This document shows positions 24,701-36,679 of a stretch of DNA of 64,000 bases, piece by piece (positions within the stretch are counted from its first letter, which is position 1; every line of letters starts with the position of its first letter). The notes beneath the pieces are model-generated. The model did no database searches and had not been told where the DNA came from. It was given only the letters and a program-made list of their open reading frames with translations. The stretch covers positions 2,566,047 through 2,630,046 of the forward strand of contig CM026570.1 of the NCBI GenBank assembly GCA_015143295.1, in the 5' to 3' direction. The position numbers and the translations under genes are program-made. The stretch comes from Tetracentron sinense (Eukaryota > Streptophyta > Magnoliopsida > Trochodendrales > Trochodendraceae).

Positions 24701-25908
24701 CACCCTAAGCCTGATGAGACTTGTCCTTTGCCTTAACCATGGTTAACACAACCATGATTAGGAGTTAACCATGGTTAATTCAAAAAACCAATTTGGAAAA
24801 ATCTGGAAAGATCTTTTAAAATCCTAAAAATTCTGAAACTTGGGAAAACATCATTTTGGATCATGCTCATGCCTAACCGCGGTTAGATGAGCTTAACCAT
24901 GGTTAACACTTGATTTAACCATGGTTAAACCTATTTAAACCTTGGTTAAATTCTCAAAAATATGAAAAATACAAAAAGGGCAAAAAGTGTTCAAACCCAT
25001 GCCCAACCATGGTTATCCGGACTAACCATGGTTAAAACTCTTGTCTTAACCATATTAGCCCACTTAACTAGGAGAATTTGAGGAAAATCCCAAAAATCAT
25101 CAAATCATCTAAGGACCATAATGTGAATGTGGACTTACCTCTTAGCCTACCGGACCCAATCCTAGGCCTATCGGGCCGAACCTTGGCCTACCGAGCCCAA
25201 TTCAAAGTCTACTGGGCTTACCCAAGCCCATGGGCTTACCCTTGGCTTACCAGGCCCGACCATAGTTTACCGGACTAAACCTAAGCCTACTAGGCTTACT
25301 CTTGGCCTACTGGGGCAACCCTAGTCTACCGGACTTCCTCTCGGCCTACCGGGCCTAAGCCTACCGGGCTTCAACTTTTGCCTACCGGGCCCAATCAACA
25401 TAACCAAACACTTGACCAACCCGGTCAACTCAACCCTAATCTACCGGACTAGACCCTAAGCTACCCTTGGTGCACACACAACACTCCCTTAGTCTCGGCA
25501 CGGACTCATATGCCAGAACTACGCTCAGTCTGATCTCACTCCAATATGAGTATGTAGGCAATCCAAATCGGGTTCGACCCTAGTTTAACTTTTCTTTTCT
25601 TGGATTAGTACAAACTAAAACCTAAGACATTTGACTACAAATTGACATTAAATTGGCTTAAACCTAATAAGTAGGGAACCGTTGTAAAATGGAAGTGCCG
25701 GGGTACCTAACACCTTCCTCGGACTTAACCAAACCTCTTACCTAGAAGTCTAAGTAGACCAAGACCTTATCCATTGTATGAGACTTATCCCTACCGCATA
25801 AATTAGTGGCGACTCTAAACATAAAATCAACTGACCACATCGCCAAACAGCACCCTTGTGGGCGGGGCCGAAATCCTTGTTCACAATCTGTATCCATTAA
25901 CAGCCCTA
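21725..25908. mobile_element. Non-autonomous hAT element, split by a solo LTR
   Basis: Ends are TAGGGTTGTAAATGGA and the inverted TCCATTAACAGCCCTA, 16 bp with two mismatches. CCAAAACC stands outside both ends (21717-21724 and 25909-25916), an exact 8-bp duplication as expected for hAT. Subterminal DNA is rich in the words GGATATCCG and GGATACGG on both sides (21750-21890 and 22800-22975), as in hAT elements. Without the inserted LTR the element would be about 1.28 kb. It encodes no transposase that I can see. Confidence 0.85.
22981..25885 (+). mobile_element. Solo LTR, 2.9 kb, long-LTR gypsy family
   Basis: Starts TGTAAGCACCC, ends TTGTTCACA, with ATCTG directly outside both ends (22976-22980 and 25886-25890). 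No internal region remains, so it is a solo LTR left by recombination. A TATA box (CCTATAAAGG) lies at about 23676-23685. The sequence includes AACCCTA-like repeats (23000-23340), AACCATGGTTAA palindromes (24735-25055) and CCTACCGGGC-like repeats (25140-25460). It is homologous, in opposite orientation, to the LTR at 49292-51707. Confidence 0.85.
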
Positions 25909-25916
25909 CCAAAACC

Positions 25917-27587
25917 CAATACCAATTGAAGAAAGATTCTCTCACACATGGCAGAGAATCTTAGCAAGATATGGATGAATGCGATTTTAGCATAAAAAAA
26001 ATGAAAATCTCCTGAATTGAAAATAAGAAGTGTGTTATACTGATGTTTCTATTTTCGAAAAATGAGAAAATTTAAATTAATTAGAAAACGAAAGGGAAGA
26101 ACAGTAACTATATATATTCATGCCATATGGACATCCCACCATCATTCTGCACACGCTGGTGCTGATCTCAGCTCTCAAATTTCTCTTATTATTCTTTTAA
26201 TTAGTTTTTTCTCTTGTATGAACTGCTAAATCTCTGGCCTTGGTTAGAGTGAAATTCTCTTAATGAGGTAATGCTAGTTTGATTTAATCCATTGAATGTT
26301 TTTAATGTTTATGACTTCTATATTAATTTTTCTTCTTGTTTGATCTCTCTTTCAATTGAATTTCTTAGATTTAAACATTTTCACGAGTTCAGTTAATTTT
26401 TTCTCGTAATTGAGTAGTAGTTCTTGATTTCTCAAACGAAGAATCTTCATCTTTGCGGATATATTCCTTGCTGCGGTATTGCCAAAAAGTCATTATCGAA
26501 TTTTTTCGATAAAGTGCAGGCTTGGGGTTAAAACTTGTTTTGAATAATTGATTAGAAATTTATTATAGTTTTTTTTAAAAATTATTATAATCTAAATTTT
26601 TAAATCTTCCGATTGAGGGTTTGAGATGTGAAATCCCCAATTGAATTATACTTTGGATTAATCGAATTAACATTGCACCATTAAGAGGAGGAAATCTGTT
26701 GCCTTGACGCTTTCTCTGACTGATATTCTCTCTAAATTAATTGAACATTCTCTACCAAATATTCTACAAATCCCTTATCTATATTGTTCCTTATCTTCAC
26801 TGTTATCTGTGGATCGACAATCTCTTTACTGTATTGCAAAGTACCGCATATCTTTGGGTGACATCAGCATCATAAACTCATTATGCATGATTTTCAAGGG
26901 ATGCACACAAGTAATGCATTGGTTGGTGTGAAGGGAGTGTGTGGCGCCTTCCGATTGGAAGTCGACGATCTCCTTATTAGCACCAACTGGAGAATATCCT
27001 AAGTAAAGCAGAAATAGAATAACTGCAAAGTAGTCCTTGCTTGTTGCGGATAGTACCCCTATCTCTAGCTATCCTTGTAGACCATTAGAGGCACAATCAA
27101 AGTTTAATTTGAACCAACCACTTGGTGGAGGGTTCCATCTGATATAGCTAGATAGGGTAAGGTAGTGTGTTGGGTTGTGCTAGGAACGATGAGTCTTCTT
27201 GTTGAAATTGATGGGTGGAATGTGAAGTAAATAGAGACGATGGTTGTTGTGATTTGGAAATAAAGTTATCGTCTGTGTTCCAGATTCCCCATGTCACAAA
27301 TGTAATAGGGGCGACCAAATGGGTAGTTGGGTTAACATGGGCGAAGTCAGGGAGCTAGCTGTAAACTTTTGAAAAAAACGAGTAAATAATTTATTATATA
27401 TTATTTAATTATCTAATAGGGCATACCCACTAAATCGGAAAAATCATATGAACTTTTGATTTTTTTTCTAGTATATATATATATATATATATTATTTAAT
27501 AGGGCATACCCTTGTGGCAATGGGAGCATATGTCCACCTAACATGCCAAAAAATATTTTACATATATTAAAAAAATGCTAGTAACAC
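25917..27587. other. Probable LTR-derived spacer
   Basis: No gene. About 26160-26900 has the look of the downstream part of an old gypsy LTR (a GTGGATCGACA motif, then GGGTGACATCAGCATCA), but no boundary is certain. A TA microsatellite lies at 27472-27491. Confidence 0.35.
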
Positions 27588-27822
27588 TCTCTTTAGCAAC
27601 GGATTTACTCTAGCTAAAGCCTGAGTATGTTACTCCGGCCTAGCCTATTTGTCCAATGTGTGTCCCATTTAATTGTGGTTAAGATTCCCTAATCCTTAAG
27701 GTTAATGAATCTAAAGGGTTAGTGAATCTTAACCACAATTAAAAAGGGTCACGGGTTGGGCAAAGAGACTAGGCCCGTGTAACATACTCGGGTTTCAGCC
27801 ATAGGAAATCTGTTGCCCTCTC
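27588..27822. mobile_element. Foldback MITE
   Basis: Arms pair from the ends inward: GAGTATGTTACTCCGGCCTA on the left with TAGGCCCGTGTAACATACTC on the right, and GTTAAGATTCCCTAA with TTAGTGAATCTTAAC around a very short loop. Same core as the other foldback MITEs of the window. Confidence 0.7.
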
Positions 27823-27929
27823 ATTTAAGACTCACTCTAGCTCTTTTATAGTGGACAAAGTATTAGTTCATGACACGTGTCTATCTGTGAATGGAAGGTA
27901 ATAACACGTCTTTTCCTTATGGATAAAGC

Positions 27930-28055
27930 TTCTACGACCGTCTAGGGCCCAGACCACCTGAGATCGTGCTTCTCAATTCGGAATTCGACAGTTTCATTTA
28001 CACACTCAACCTAAGACACACAGTCTTGAGTGGTCTTGGCCCTAGACGGTCTCAT
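27930..28055. mobile_element. Small MITE with 25-bp inverted ends
   Basis: GACCGTCTAGGGCCCAGACC at 27936 pairs with GGTCTTGGCCCTAGACGGTC at about 28031-28050. No coding capacity. Family unknown. Confidence 0.6.
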
Positions 28056-29329
28056 TAGCAAATCTCCTTCCTTAAGGAAAGTGACTTTGAAAGAAAATGT
28101 AGCTATCATTAACCTACATATTATATATGAGTTCAAAATGAATAAGGAATAACAATACCCGTAGGATATATACGTAATACGTAAACAAGATGACCTACGA
28201 ATTTATTCATCAAAAAATTTCTTCAGGACCCACACACCAGTGGACCCAAAATATTTTGTACACGTTTAATAATTCTCCATAGAACCCCTCAGTTTCTAAG
28301 GTTGCATTGGAATATATTTTTGGGGTGACTTCTACCGACTTTTAATTTGATTAGTAAAAGTCAATAAAATGTTTTTTTTAAAGGGCAAAACTTGACTTCT
28401 AACTTTCCAACAAAGTTTTTTTAAAAAATAAAAAATCACTTGCCTAAGTGCAAGAAAATCTTGGTTCCCTCCCCCCCCCTCCCATGTGTAGGTGATTTAT
28501 TCCATTCATTGAAGAAATGAAGGGAATGCTGGTTCGAGACATGGCATACCAAGAAAGGAGTTAGGGTTCAATTTCCATTGAACTTAATTTGGAGATTTGA
28601 ATCGCATCCATAGGTCAATACCGATAAATAATTGGTTGCGATACCCTTTTTATGGATTCTCTTTGTATTATATAATCACTTACAGAGTCTGATTTACAAT
28701 TGTTACATTTAAGAGGTAACTGAGATACAAAAAGAGGATAAAGCTTTATCTTGAGAGAGTCCTGAGAGATAGGAGAGTCTTGAATGTTTTGTGGCTCTTG
28801 AGAGTCCTCAAACGAGGTGTCTAACAAATACATGTCCATAATTGTGTTTAATTTCATTAAATCTTAGGTTCAACAATTTAACATTGGTGTTTTTTTATAT
28901 TAAAAAAAAATTAAAAAGCGTTATTGAACTCTATGAATTTGATCCCAACTCAATCACATGGTTCTTGGAAAGGGCAGTGTAGACTATCTAGTAGAACATG
29001 TAATTTTATTTTTGGGGCAGACCCACATAGAGAACAAATAAGAGTCAATTCCCAAACTGCAATGACATGACAGAGACGGTCATCATCTGGTTTAATTAAG
29101 GTTTGCTCAGGGTGACTTTTTGTAAGTAATGGCTCCCCATTAAGGTGGCTACAGTTGGTTTTTGTATAGGAATGGAGCGGAAGAAGATCTGAAAGTAGTA
29201 TTTGAAGAGGCTTCTTAAGGAGCACTTGAAGAGACTTACAGGAATCTAGCTCGAGATCTGCTCTGCTAATGTCACAGCACACTCACTTAGACTGTGCAAG
29301 AGGGCATGCACAGTATAGATAGCATGTAT
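28056..29329. other. Unassigned spacer
   Basis: AT-rich intergenic DNA with a C-run near 28467. Two short - strand frames (28615-28857 and 28950-29282) show no recognisable domain. Confidence 0.35.
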
Positions 29330-29705
29330 ATACAGTGTAGGAGTCCTGTATTTATAATGTAGGAAACTTCTATATAATTGTGTAGAGAGTATAGAGAAGG
29401 GTGTAGAAGCTTTCTAGAATTCTCCTAAAGAGGAGGTGGGAGAACCTTCTAGAGAGAAGGGGGTTCTAGAACTCTAGAACCCTCCCTTGAGTCCTATAAA
29501 TAGGGGATGACCCCTCATTTGTGACCCATCCAAGAATTGAAAGCAATCTTGTGAGTAATAGAAGAGTTAGCATTCTCCAAGTGAGTATGTTCTTCCATCC
29601 TTCTTCTTGAGAAGCTAGTTGGGCAAGGCTTACTCGGTCTTGAATGGTCAAGTCATCGAGTGCCGCACGGTCGTGATCGGGGTGAGGAATTAAGGCCGTG
29701 ACATT
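29330..29705 (+). mobile_element. Probable copia-type LTR fragment
   Basis: A promoter-like arrangement typical of a short plant LTR: CTCTAGAACCCTCC stretches, TATA box CTATAAATAG at 29494-29503 followed by GGGATGACCCC, and a GC-richer 3' part ending near GCCGTGACA. No target duplication could be matched, so the ends are approximate. Confidence 0.4.
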
Positions 29706-29814
29706 AGGTACCTGTCTGTTATTTCATTCGAGCTGTGAGATTTATATTGTTTTTGTATAAAGATGAATCTGTATAGTGGTTCCTGTCTTTTCGAAGGATT
29801 TAGATCTTTTTCTA

Positions 29815-30380
29815 TGTAGAGACCCGAATTTATAATTGTGTTAATTATGTGATTAACATGGGTAAAAATGTCAATTAAATGTGCATCGGGCGTTTTGATG
29901 GTAATAAATGTTATTTAGTGTGTTTAAATGAAAAAGTAAATGAAGAAAACCAAAAAAATAGAAGAAAAACAGTACAGAGTGTTCGAATGGGCTTCTAGCT
30001 GTTTGAAGCCATTTGAACGGAACCCAGGCCCTTCGAATGGTTTGTCAAGTTTACAAAAACAGTAGCATCCTTGTACCCACCATTGAATGGGCTTTCGAAT
30101 CACCTCAAGGGCGTTCGAGCGATCATTAACTCCGTTTGAATGGGCTTCGCGGAAAAACTTCGTGAAACCCTAAGTTTTAGAATTTTAAGACCTCTTATGC
30201 GAGGGTTTAGGGTTTTCTAATTAGTGCTCTAAACCTAATTTTGCAAGGTAGAAGAGAACCCCCATGGTTTTCAAAGGGAAAGTTGCTTGGAGAAGAAGGA
30301 GAGCTTGGAGATTGACTCCAAATGCTATTTCTCAAAGCGATTGATCTTATGGAAATGATTGTGAGGGATAAGATATATTA
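29815..30380 (+). mobile_element. Probable gypsy LTR fragment
   Basis: Starts TGTAGAGACCCGAATTT, a common opening of plant gypsy LTRs. It contains repeated TTCGAATGGGCTT-like words (29977-30145) and the GAGGGTTTAGGGTTTTC stretch. The 3' end is not defined. Interpretation by general resemblance only. Confidence 0.4.
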
Positions 30381-30913
30381 TCTAACTAATAAATAAAAAA
30401 GTAGTAACAAAGTATATCTTACCCCGTAAGAGAGCCCTGGTGGTCGTAATAGGACCCTTCTCATCGCAAGTGGGGGGGGGATAACAAAGTTCTCCGATTT
30501 CTTCACAAGCCTCGAATAATATCCGACTTTTTCAAAAAGTGGCGAACACCAATTATTCACTTCTGGAAAAAGTTTCAAATAAATATCTAATATATAAAAT
30601 ATATTTGTTTATACTTTTCATAATCACTAATATTATTTTGTATTTTTTTCCATACCTTGATTGATATTTTCCTGGTTTATTTTCAATTTTTTTCAAAATT
30701 TGTCAAATTTTTTTTGAAAATTTTCATAAACGAATAATTCCCGAACTTTGACTTGGTAACTATGTTCTTAACTAACTTCACTGATGTCCCTGTTACTTTA
30801 AATGAAATTATTCAGGTTCTCCCTAGGAGAAGATTGAATTGAAATATTCAAACTGCAATTTGATAAATTATTTTCAACATTCAAACATATATGTATGCCT
30901 TTTGATTTAACAG

Positions 30914-31750
30914 GAATCCAAACTAAAAACATCAAGAATGTTGCACATCTATGTTCGAAGAGGCGGTCCAAACTATCAGACTGGTTTGGCAAAAATGCGT
31001 ACCGTGGGAGAAGAACTGGGAGTTTCCCATGAGGTATAACAATATTACAATCTAGTTTTTGAATTTAAAACTGCTTCCAATCAGCTCTATGCCTCTACCC
31101 ATTAGAGTTCTCTTAACCTTTGAGACCATAAGTGAGAGAGAGTTTATATACATTTCTATACCTCCTCTAAACAGTTACAACTGAACTTATGGTTTGCCCA
31201 ACCAGAATATTACAGGCTGGGTATTTATAGAGACGAGTTACTGAAACTTCTTACAAGCATAAATATATATGAAACAAGAGGTGAGAGTATGGGAAGAGAG
31301 GGGAGAGGTTTCTAACCCTTTTACTCGATGGTATCTCGGATTTATTGAGTTCAATTTAATTAGAAGTTTCATATCTATTAAACTTAAAAACTCCAAATAT
31401 AATTTTTTTACGTAGAACTTTTGCACTCTATGAAATAATATAGTTTTATACATTAAGTAAAATTGGGCATAAAACAATGAAAATTCTACACTTTAAAAGT
31501 TCCACCAAAAGAACGGAGCCTATTTACTTTTCTAGAAAATAGTTTATTGACATCAAGCTTGAAATTTTCAATACGCAACTTCCGATTCCTTAAACCTCTA
31601 AAATTTTAAATTGATAGATAGAGAGCTTGAGATTTATAACTGCAGTTTGACTGTGTTGTGGCAATCTCTTCGTTGCAGGTTTATGTGCCTGATGACAGGA
31701 TGGCCGGAATTTATAAGTAAGCGATTGATTGCGTCATGTCTGCGACATGA
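30914..31750 (+). pseudogene. ACLA: ATP-citrate lyase alpha subunit, last two exons, dead copy
   Basis: ATP-citrate lyase makes cytosolic acetyl-CoA; in plants the enzyme is built of ACLA and ACLB subunits. Exon-like 30914-31033 follows a TTTAACAG acceptor and reads through [20 protein letters not shown] and [14 protein letters not shown], clearly the C-terminal part of plant ACLA. A GT donor follows, then a 645-bp intron, then exon-like 31679-31750 reading VYVPDDRMAGIYK, a stop, and AIDCVMSAT. The family ends with about [20 protein letters not shown], so the Gln codon after the Lys has become TAA and several conserved residues are changed. Upstream exons are absent from the window; LTR fragments lie where they would be. 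Call: pseudogene fragment, probably a degenerate duplicate. Confidence 0.82.
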
Positions 31751-33146
31751 GATCTCTTTCACATATTTTTTCCCTTCTCTTTCTATGGTTCTATAGTTTC
31801 TTTAAAGCATGTCGAAAGAGTAATTTAGCTTGAGGCATTTTGCTAATGGAACTACCGCTCATGATTGGCTTGAACCGAGATATTTGCTTATCATCCTCTT
31901 CAAAGCTCTCCAACTTTGTTGTTGTCTGGCCTCTGCCAAACTTACTTTGGAATTGAGAGAGAAAAGACATAATTGGGTTTCTCAATTGCTAAATTACCTC
32001 ACAAATGGTGGGATTTTAGTAGGGGTGGAAATTGGGCCGGATTAGTCCGCAATTGTCTGGTCCAAAGTTTGGACGAGTTGAGCTTAGAATACTTCGGGTT
32101 GGACTAAGCTTGGGCTGAGATTTATGTCCAAAGCTCAACCCAAACTCATCCCCCAACTCAAGTCATTATTTCAAATGCATTAAAGAGTAGCTTCATACCT
32201 ACTTTTTAAAGTAGAGGTTTTTTCCCCTAAATCTCTAAAATGTAGACATGCAATTAACTTTAACTTAACAATCTAAAGTCTAACAAAACATAATTTTCAA
32301 ATAAGCACATCTTTTTAGACTAGTGTTAACAAATGCCACCTTAGATTCCAATTACAAACTAATATCCATTTTTCAAAACTTATATATGGCCAAACTAATT
32401 CTTTTGCATCCTTTTAACTAACACACTTTTTTTTGGGTAACGGAGGGTGTCCCAATGCCTTCAAGTAGAGGACTAGTCTCTTTGGGTATCCGCACTGACC
32501 CATTCAAAAATTTTCCTACAGATACCAAGGGTTGGTGCAATTAGCTAGCGTCTAGTGCCAAAGTGTCTAAGCAACAAAAAAAATTGGCCAAAGTGACATT
32601 TTTTAAGTTTTTTTTTTCTTTTTCAGAACACTAAATCCTGGTTAGTATCAGTGCTACTGTCTTGCTTCTTCCGGGAGTTCAATCCTCCACATGCTTTCCT
32701 TGGTGTTCGCTGAAACATCAGCTAAATAGGTAGAATAAGTGCTGATAAACATTAAAGCACCTTACCCATCTTTTTTTTTTTGGTTGAAACACCTTATCTA
32801 TCTGAATGTCTTATGTTTGACTCTGTAATTGGACCATTAAAAAAAGAAAAAGAAATTCCACTGTATTAGCCCTGAGCATTTGAGTTTGACCCGGTTGATT
32901 GAACGGCAATATTGACCATCCGATATCGGCGAGACACTTCAACTGAGGAGTGCTAGTTACAGTCTCCCCTTGGCGCAATCTCTGATTTTTGGGCAAAAAA
33001 ACAAAGATTTGTGTCACAAAATTCTTGTCTTTTGCCCCAGAGGGGAGGTGCAATAACGGGAGAGTGGCCAAGTTAATAAGCCAAAACATGAGTTGATTTG
33101 GCCACAGGAATGGAATGCATGTTTTGGAATAGAAATCAAGGGCTAT
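31751..33146. other. Unassigned spacer
   Basis: No gene supported. TAGGGGTGGAAATTGGGCC at about 32018 looks like a hAT end with GGGCC/AGCTTGGGCT subterminal words, but no partner end was found. A - strand open frame (32811-33227) has no recognisable domain. Confidence 0.4.
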
Positions 33147-33154
33147 ATTTAAGG

Positions 33155-33700
33155 TAGGGGTGCATTCAAGTGAAGCTAGCTCGTTTGAGCCAAACATAAG
33201 CTGATATTTCATGCTTGAAAGAATCAAGCCAAGTTTTTATTTTGAGCTCGGATGTTAACCAAGCCAAGCTCAAACCAGACCCTGTTTGATTCGGCTCGAC
33301 TCGAAGCATGACTCATTTAGGGCTAGCTAGGTTCAGCTTGAACTCATCTCACCTCAAAATATTATATATATGCATAGCTTACTAAAGTCTTTAGTAAGCT
33401 AGGATAATGGGAATCATTCCCTCTCTATTTATATATGAATGTATTAGTTTTCAGTAGTTTCGTGTATTAATAAATACTTTTATTAAAATCATGTAAAATT
33501 AAAAGAAATAAATCCTTGAATCAAGTGCCAACTTGAGCTCGGCTTTAATAAAATTCGAGCTCAAAGGGAACTCGAGCTCGATCAAGCTTATTCAAGCCAA
33601 ACTCAAGCCTAGACATTGAGCTCAAATCAAGCTCAAGCCAAGCTCAGGAATGTTCAATCCAATCTCAAACTTGGTTAAACTCGTCTCGAATACACCCCTA
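33155..33700. mobile_element. hAT-type MITE, 546 bp
   Basis: Ends TAGGGGTGCATTC and GAATACACCCCTA are inverted with one mismatch. ATTTAAGG lies outside both ends (33147-33154 and 33701-33708), an exact 8-bp duplication. Subterminal regions are rich in AAGCTCGAGCT-like words. No coding capacity. Confidence 0.85.
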
Positions 33701-33797
33701 ATTTAAGGCAACTGTCTCAAGGGATTTTTTTTAAACCATTCCGATTATAGCACAAAAATGCAACACATATCAAAAAGTTTTTATTATTTACCTTAGC

Positions 33798-33985
33798 TAG
33801 GGTTACTCCCAAAGTGTACTCTCATGTATACTCCCAAATCCTACTCGTTTATCTCAATTATTAAATGGTTAGGATTAGAGCTGATGTGACATTAAAAAAG
33901 ACATAATAAGCCAATTCAAATCCTGTCCCTTAGTAAACTAGTTATAAACGGTTAAGATTAGAGAGTATATTTGAGAGTACCCATT
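33798..33985. mobile_element. Small foldback MITE, PRX-upstream family
   Basis: TACTCCCAAATCC at the left pairs with AGTATATTTGAGAGTAC at the right. The body (GTTAGGATTAGAGCTGATGTG) is shared with the elements upstream of the three peroxidase genes at 36322, 45148 and 57287. Confidence 0.65.
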
Positions 33986-33993
33986 GACCGACT

Positions 33994-34470
33994 AATGCAG
34001 GGACTTAATCAATACTCTATAAAAGTCGCAACTAATAGCAGTGTGAGATGAAATCCATTTATCTTACGGTCTTGGAGGCTTGCTCAAGACCACTTCCTAC
34101 GGGGCCCACGTGGGGACTAGACCAATACAGTGGGCCCCACCACGCGGTCCACCCCCACCCCGAGTACTGGCTTATGCAGCTATGCCCCTTCATTATCCAC
34201 GGCTCCCGCTTCCACTCTACCTCGGTGAGGGGACTCGATCATGAGAACTATGCTCCGATACGCGTTTAATGCAGGGATTTAACCAATACTTAACAAAAGC
34301 CATGACTGATGAGACCGTGAGATTAAATCCCTTTATCTTACGGTCCAAGAGGCTCGCTCAAGACCACCTCCAACAGGGGTCCACGTGGGGACCAGACCAA
34401 TACAGTGGGCCAACGGGCCCCACCACGCAGTCCACCCCCATCCTGAGTAGTGACTTATTATCACGGTCAA
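33994..34470. repeat. 274-bp tandem duplication (about 1.7 units)
   Basis: AATGCAGGGA starts at 33994 and again at 34268. Both units continue with TTATCTTACGGTC, then GCTCAAGACCAC, then CAATACAGTGGGCC, at about 85-90 % identity. Probably part of a repeat element. No coding sense. Confidence 0.7.
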
Positions 34471-35640
34471 AGTTATTAAGTACTGCCATGACCGTGATAA
34501 TAGGCCAGGATGGCCCGAACATGGGTAAGGGATACCAATGTGGTACCTGGGAGATATGCGATGTACTATGCAAGCGATAGCGCAGCGTGGTGCAAGGTTG
34601 GTGCCTTAGTGTTGGGTACCGAAATGAAGAGACATGAAGGTGTCTTGATGTTGTGTATGAGGTACTATGGTTTGAATGAAGTGCACACGAAGAGTTATGG
34701 AATGAAGCTTGAGTTTGGTGCTTGGTCGGATACATTTGGGCAAGTATTGTGGAGCCCACATGGTATGTTGGAAGTAGGGCCGATAGTACCTTCATTCGAA
34801 TAGAAAGTTAATACAGTTCAATGGTACAAATGGTTTGTGGATATTCAATGTACTGTTCCGTAAAAGACCAGTATGAATCCATCAGCAATGATGATGTTTC
34901 CTTCTGGTGAAAGATGAAAGGTTTATCATCCACCTTGAGGAGAAGGGCGTAGCTCTACTTTCCCTTGTGGCATATCTTGGGCCACCTAATGAGCAACCCC
35001 AAAGGAGTTGGGGGTGGGCTCTAGGATCCGAAGGGGATCTTGGAGTCTCCTTGGATGGTTTTTGGAGCATCGAAGGACGGCGCAAAGGAGACGGATATCC
35101 TAGCACTGCGCAAGAGCCTTGGGACAAGAGGTTTCACCCTAGTTCAGCCTTTAAGCATGCGGTATGCATCATGGTCGTCTAGGAGGTATGCGAAGTATGG
35201 TTGGAATACTCGGTATGAGGACTGAGGATCACGTTGTGGGCGTTATGCCTTCAATGCTCGGTAAATGGGGCAGTAATGCTCCTAAGCTATCCGCGATGCG
35301 TGAGGATGACCGATAGTCGTGTTGGAGAGTATTGGGCTGTGTTGGATGTTTGGCTTGATCGGGAGACTTCAGCATTATGAGAGATGCGCGAGATGGAACC
35401 TCGGTGACGCAGGAACCTTATGTGTTGGACGAGTGTCGGGTGCAACACGATGAAGTAATGCGTAGGCCAGCTGAGCGTAATTTAGCGGATGAGACTCGAT
35501 AGCGGGTCGTACCTTGTCGTAGCATTGTAGTACGAGACGTTGGGTCGGTTCAGTGGACAGATAGTGTAATGATGTAAGGCTGGCCGAAATCATGGGATGA
35601 TCAAGACTTGCACAGTTGTTCTGCAAAATCAAAAAGTTGA
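34471..35640. other. GC-richer repeat-like DNA, unassigned
   Basis: The composition differs from the AT-rich surroundings. Several overlapping open frames on both strands (for example 34358-34795, 34510-34803 and 34907-35182) have no recognisable domain. It looks like untranslated or LTR sequence of a retroelement, but no motif proves it. Confidence 0.35.
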
Positions 35641-36321
35641 TTGTGACATTATGCCCTACATCACCAATTCATTTCTAAAACCAAATTGAACTATCAGTAA
35701 CCCTAATTATTAGCATTTTTGTGGTTACCATTGACCTCCTCTCTAAAACTCACCGGCCATCGTGGGTCCTGTGTCCTATTTCCGTTCCCCTTCGTCTAAT
35801 TGTTTATGGGAGAGAGCTGGCCGCCGGATGGAAAATCCAACAGTACCAAACAATGAGTGGGGTCCACCATTTATCCATATGAACCTTTGTCTCCGTTAGA
35901 TTTCTCATTGGACAGCCCAGCTCTCGTTAGTAGAGAGTATTTAATCACTTTCGATTGTTTCTTTGACTTTGGATTGAAGGATAATGGTGGACTTATACAT
36001 AAAACAAAGATAATTGTATTCCGACTAAAGACTAAAGGTTATATAAGAGTACGTTAACAAACAAATGGAAAAGACAACCAGAGACCAGCCCAATAAGGGA
36101 CCCCTTAACCCCATGTCCCATCGCCAACAAAATAAAAAAATAAATAATATCTTTACAAAATATATATTTTACATATATTTATGAGAATCAAATCTTCTAT
36201 GGTTATAACTGGATTACACACATGGATGTACACCTGGTTCAAAGGTCCAAATCTCAACCCAAACCCTAGGGTGAGTTCGATGGGTTCAAAAAGTTGCCAC
36301 CTCTGTATCTGATTAGAATTA
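35641..36321. other. Spacer upstream of peroxidase A
   Basis: No gene seen. The part from about 36215 (TCAAAGGTCCAAATCTCAACCC) begins sequence shared with the upstream regions of peroxidases B (45060) and C (57200) and with the right edge of the window (63850). Confidence 0.45.
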
Positions 36322-36679
36322 GTCTATGGATACTCTCAAATCCTAACCCTTTATCTCATTATTAAACTATTAGGATTAGAGCTGATGTGGCATTAGAAAA
36401 GATAAAATAATTAAGCCAACTCCAATACTGACCCTTAATGATTAGTGATGAACGATTAAGAGTTCGATCGGATGGGCAACAATGCTTGTTGCGCTATTGC
36501 TGAAAAAATGAGGACCCCACTCACTGTTGATGTGAGGGGATACCCTTTATTACATGCAGGACTCATTTTATTAAATGCAGGACTCATTTTTCAGACACAA
36601 GGGGGCAACATCGCAACTTTCAGACACAAGGAGGTGCTATTGCCCATCTGAACTCATATATTTGGGAGTACACATAGAC
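36322..36679. mobile_element. Small MITE with a second MITE inside, upstream of PRX A
   Basis: Outer element: GTCTATGGATACTC at the left and GAGTACACATAGAC at the right, the same insertion as at 45148 and 57287. At 36460-36655 a second element interrupts it, with ends GAGTTCGATCGGATGGGCAA and the inverted TTGCCCATCTGAACTC. The nested insertion is absent in the B and C copies, so it came after the copies separated. Confidence 0.65.

Noticed and set aside
32018-32160. Separate hAT element starting TAGGGGTGGAAATTGG
   Set aside because: Only one end is visible; no inverted partner or 8-bp duplication could be found, so it was left in the spacer description.
32811-33227. 138-residue frame on the - strand
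   Set aside because: Overlaps the end of a hAT MITE and its target duplication, and has no recognisable domain.
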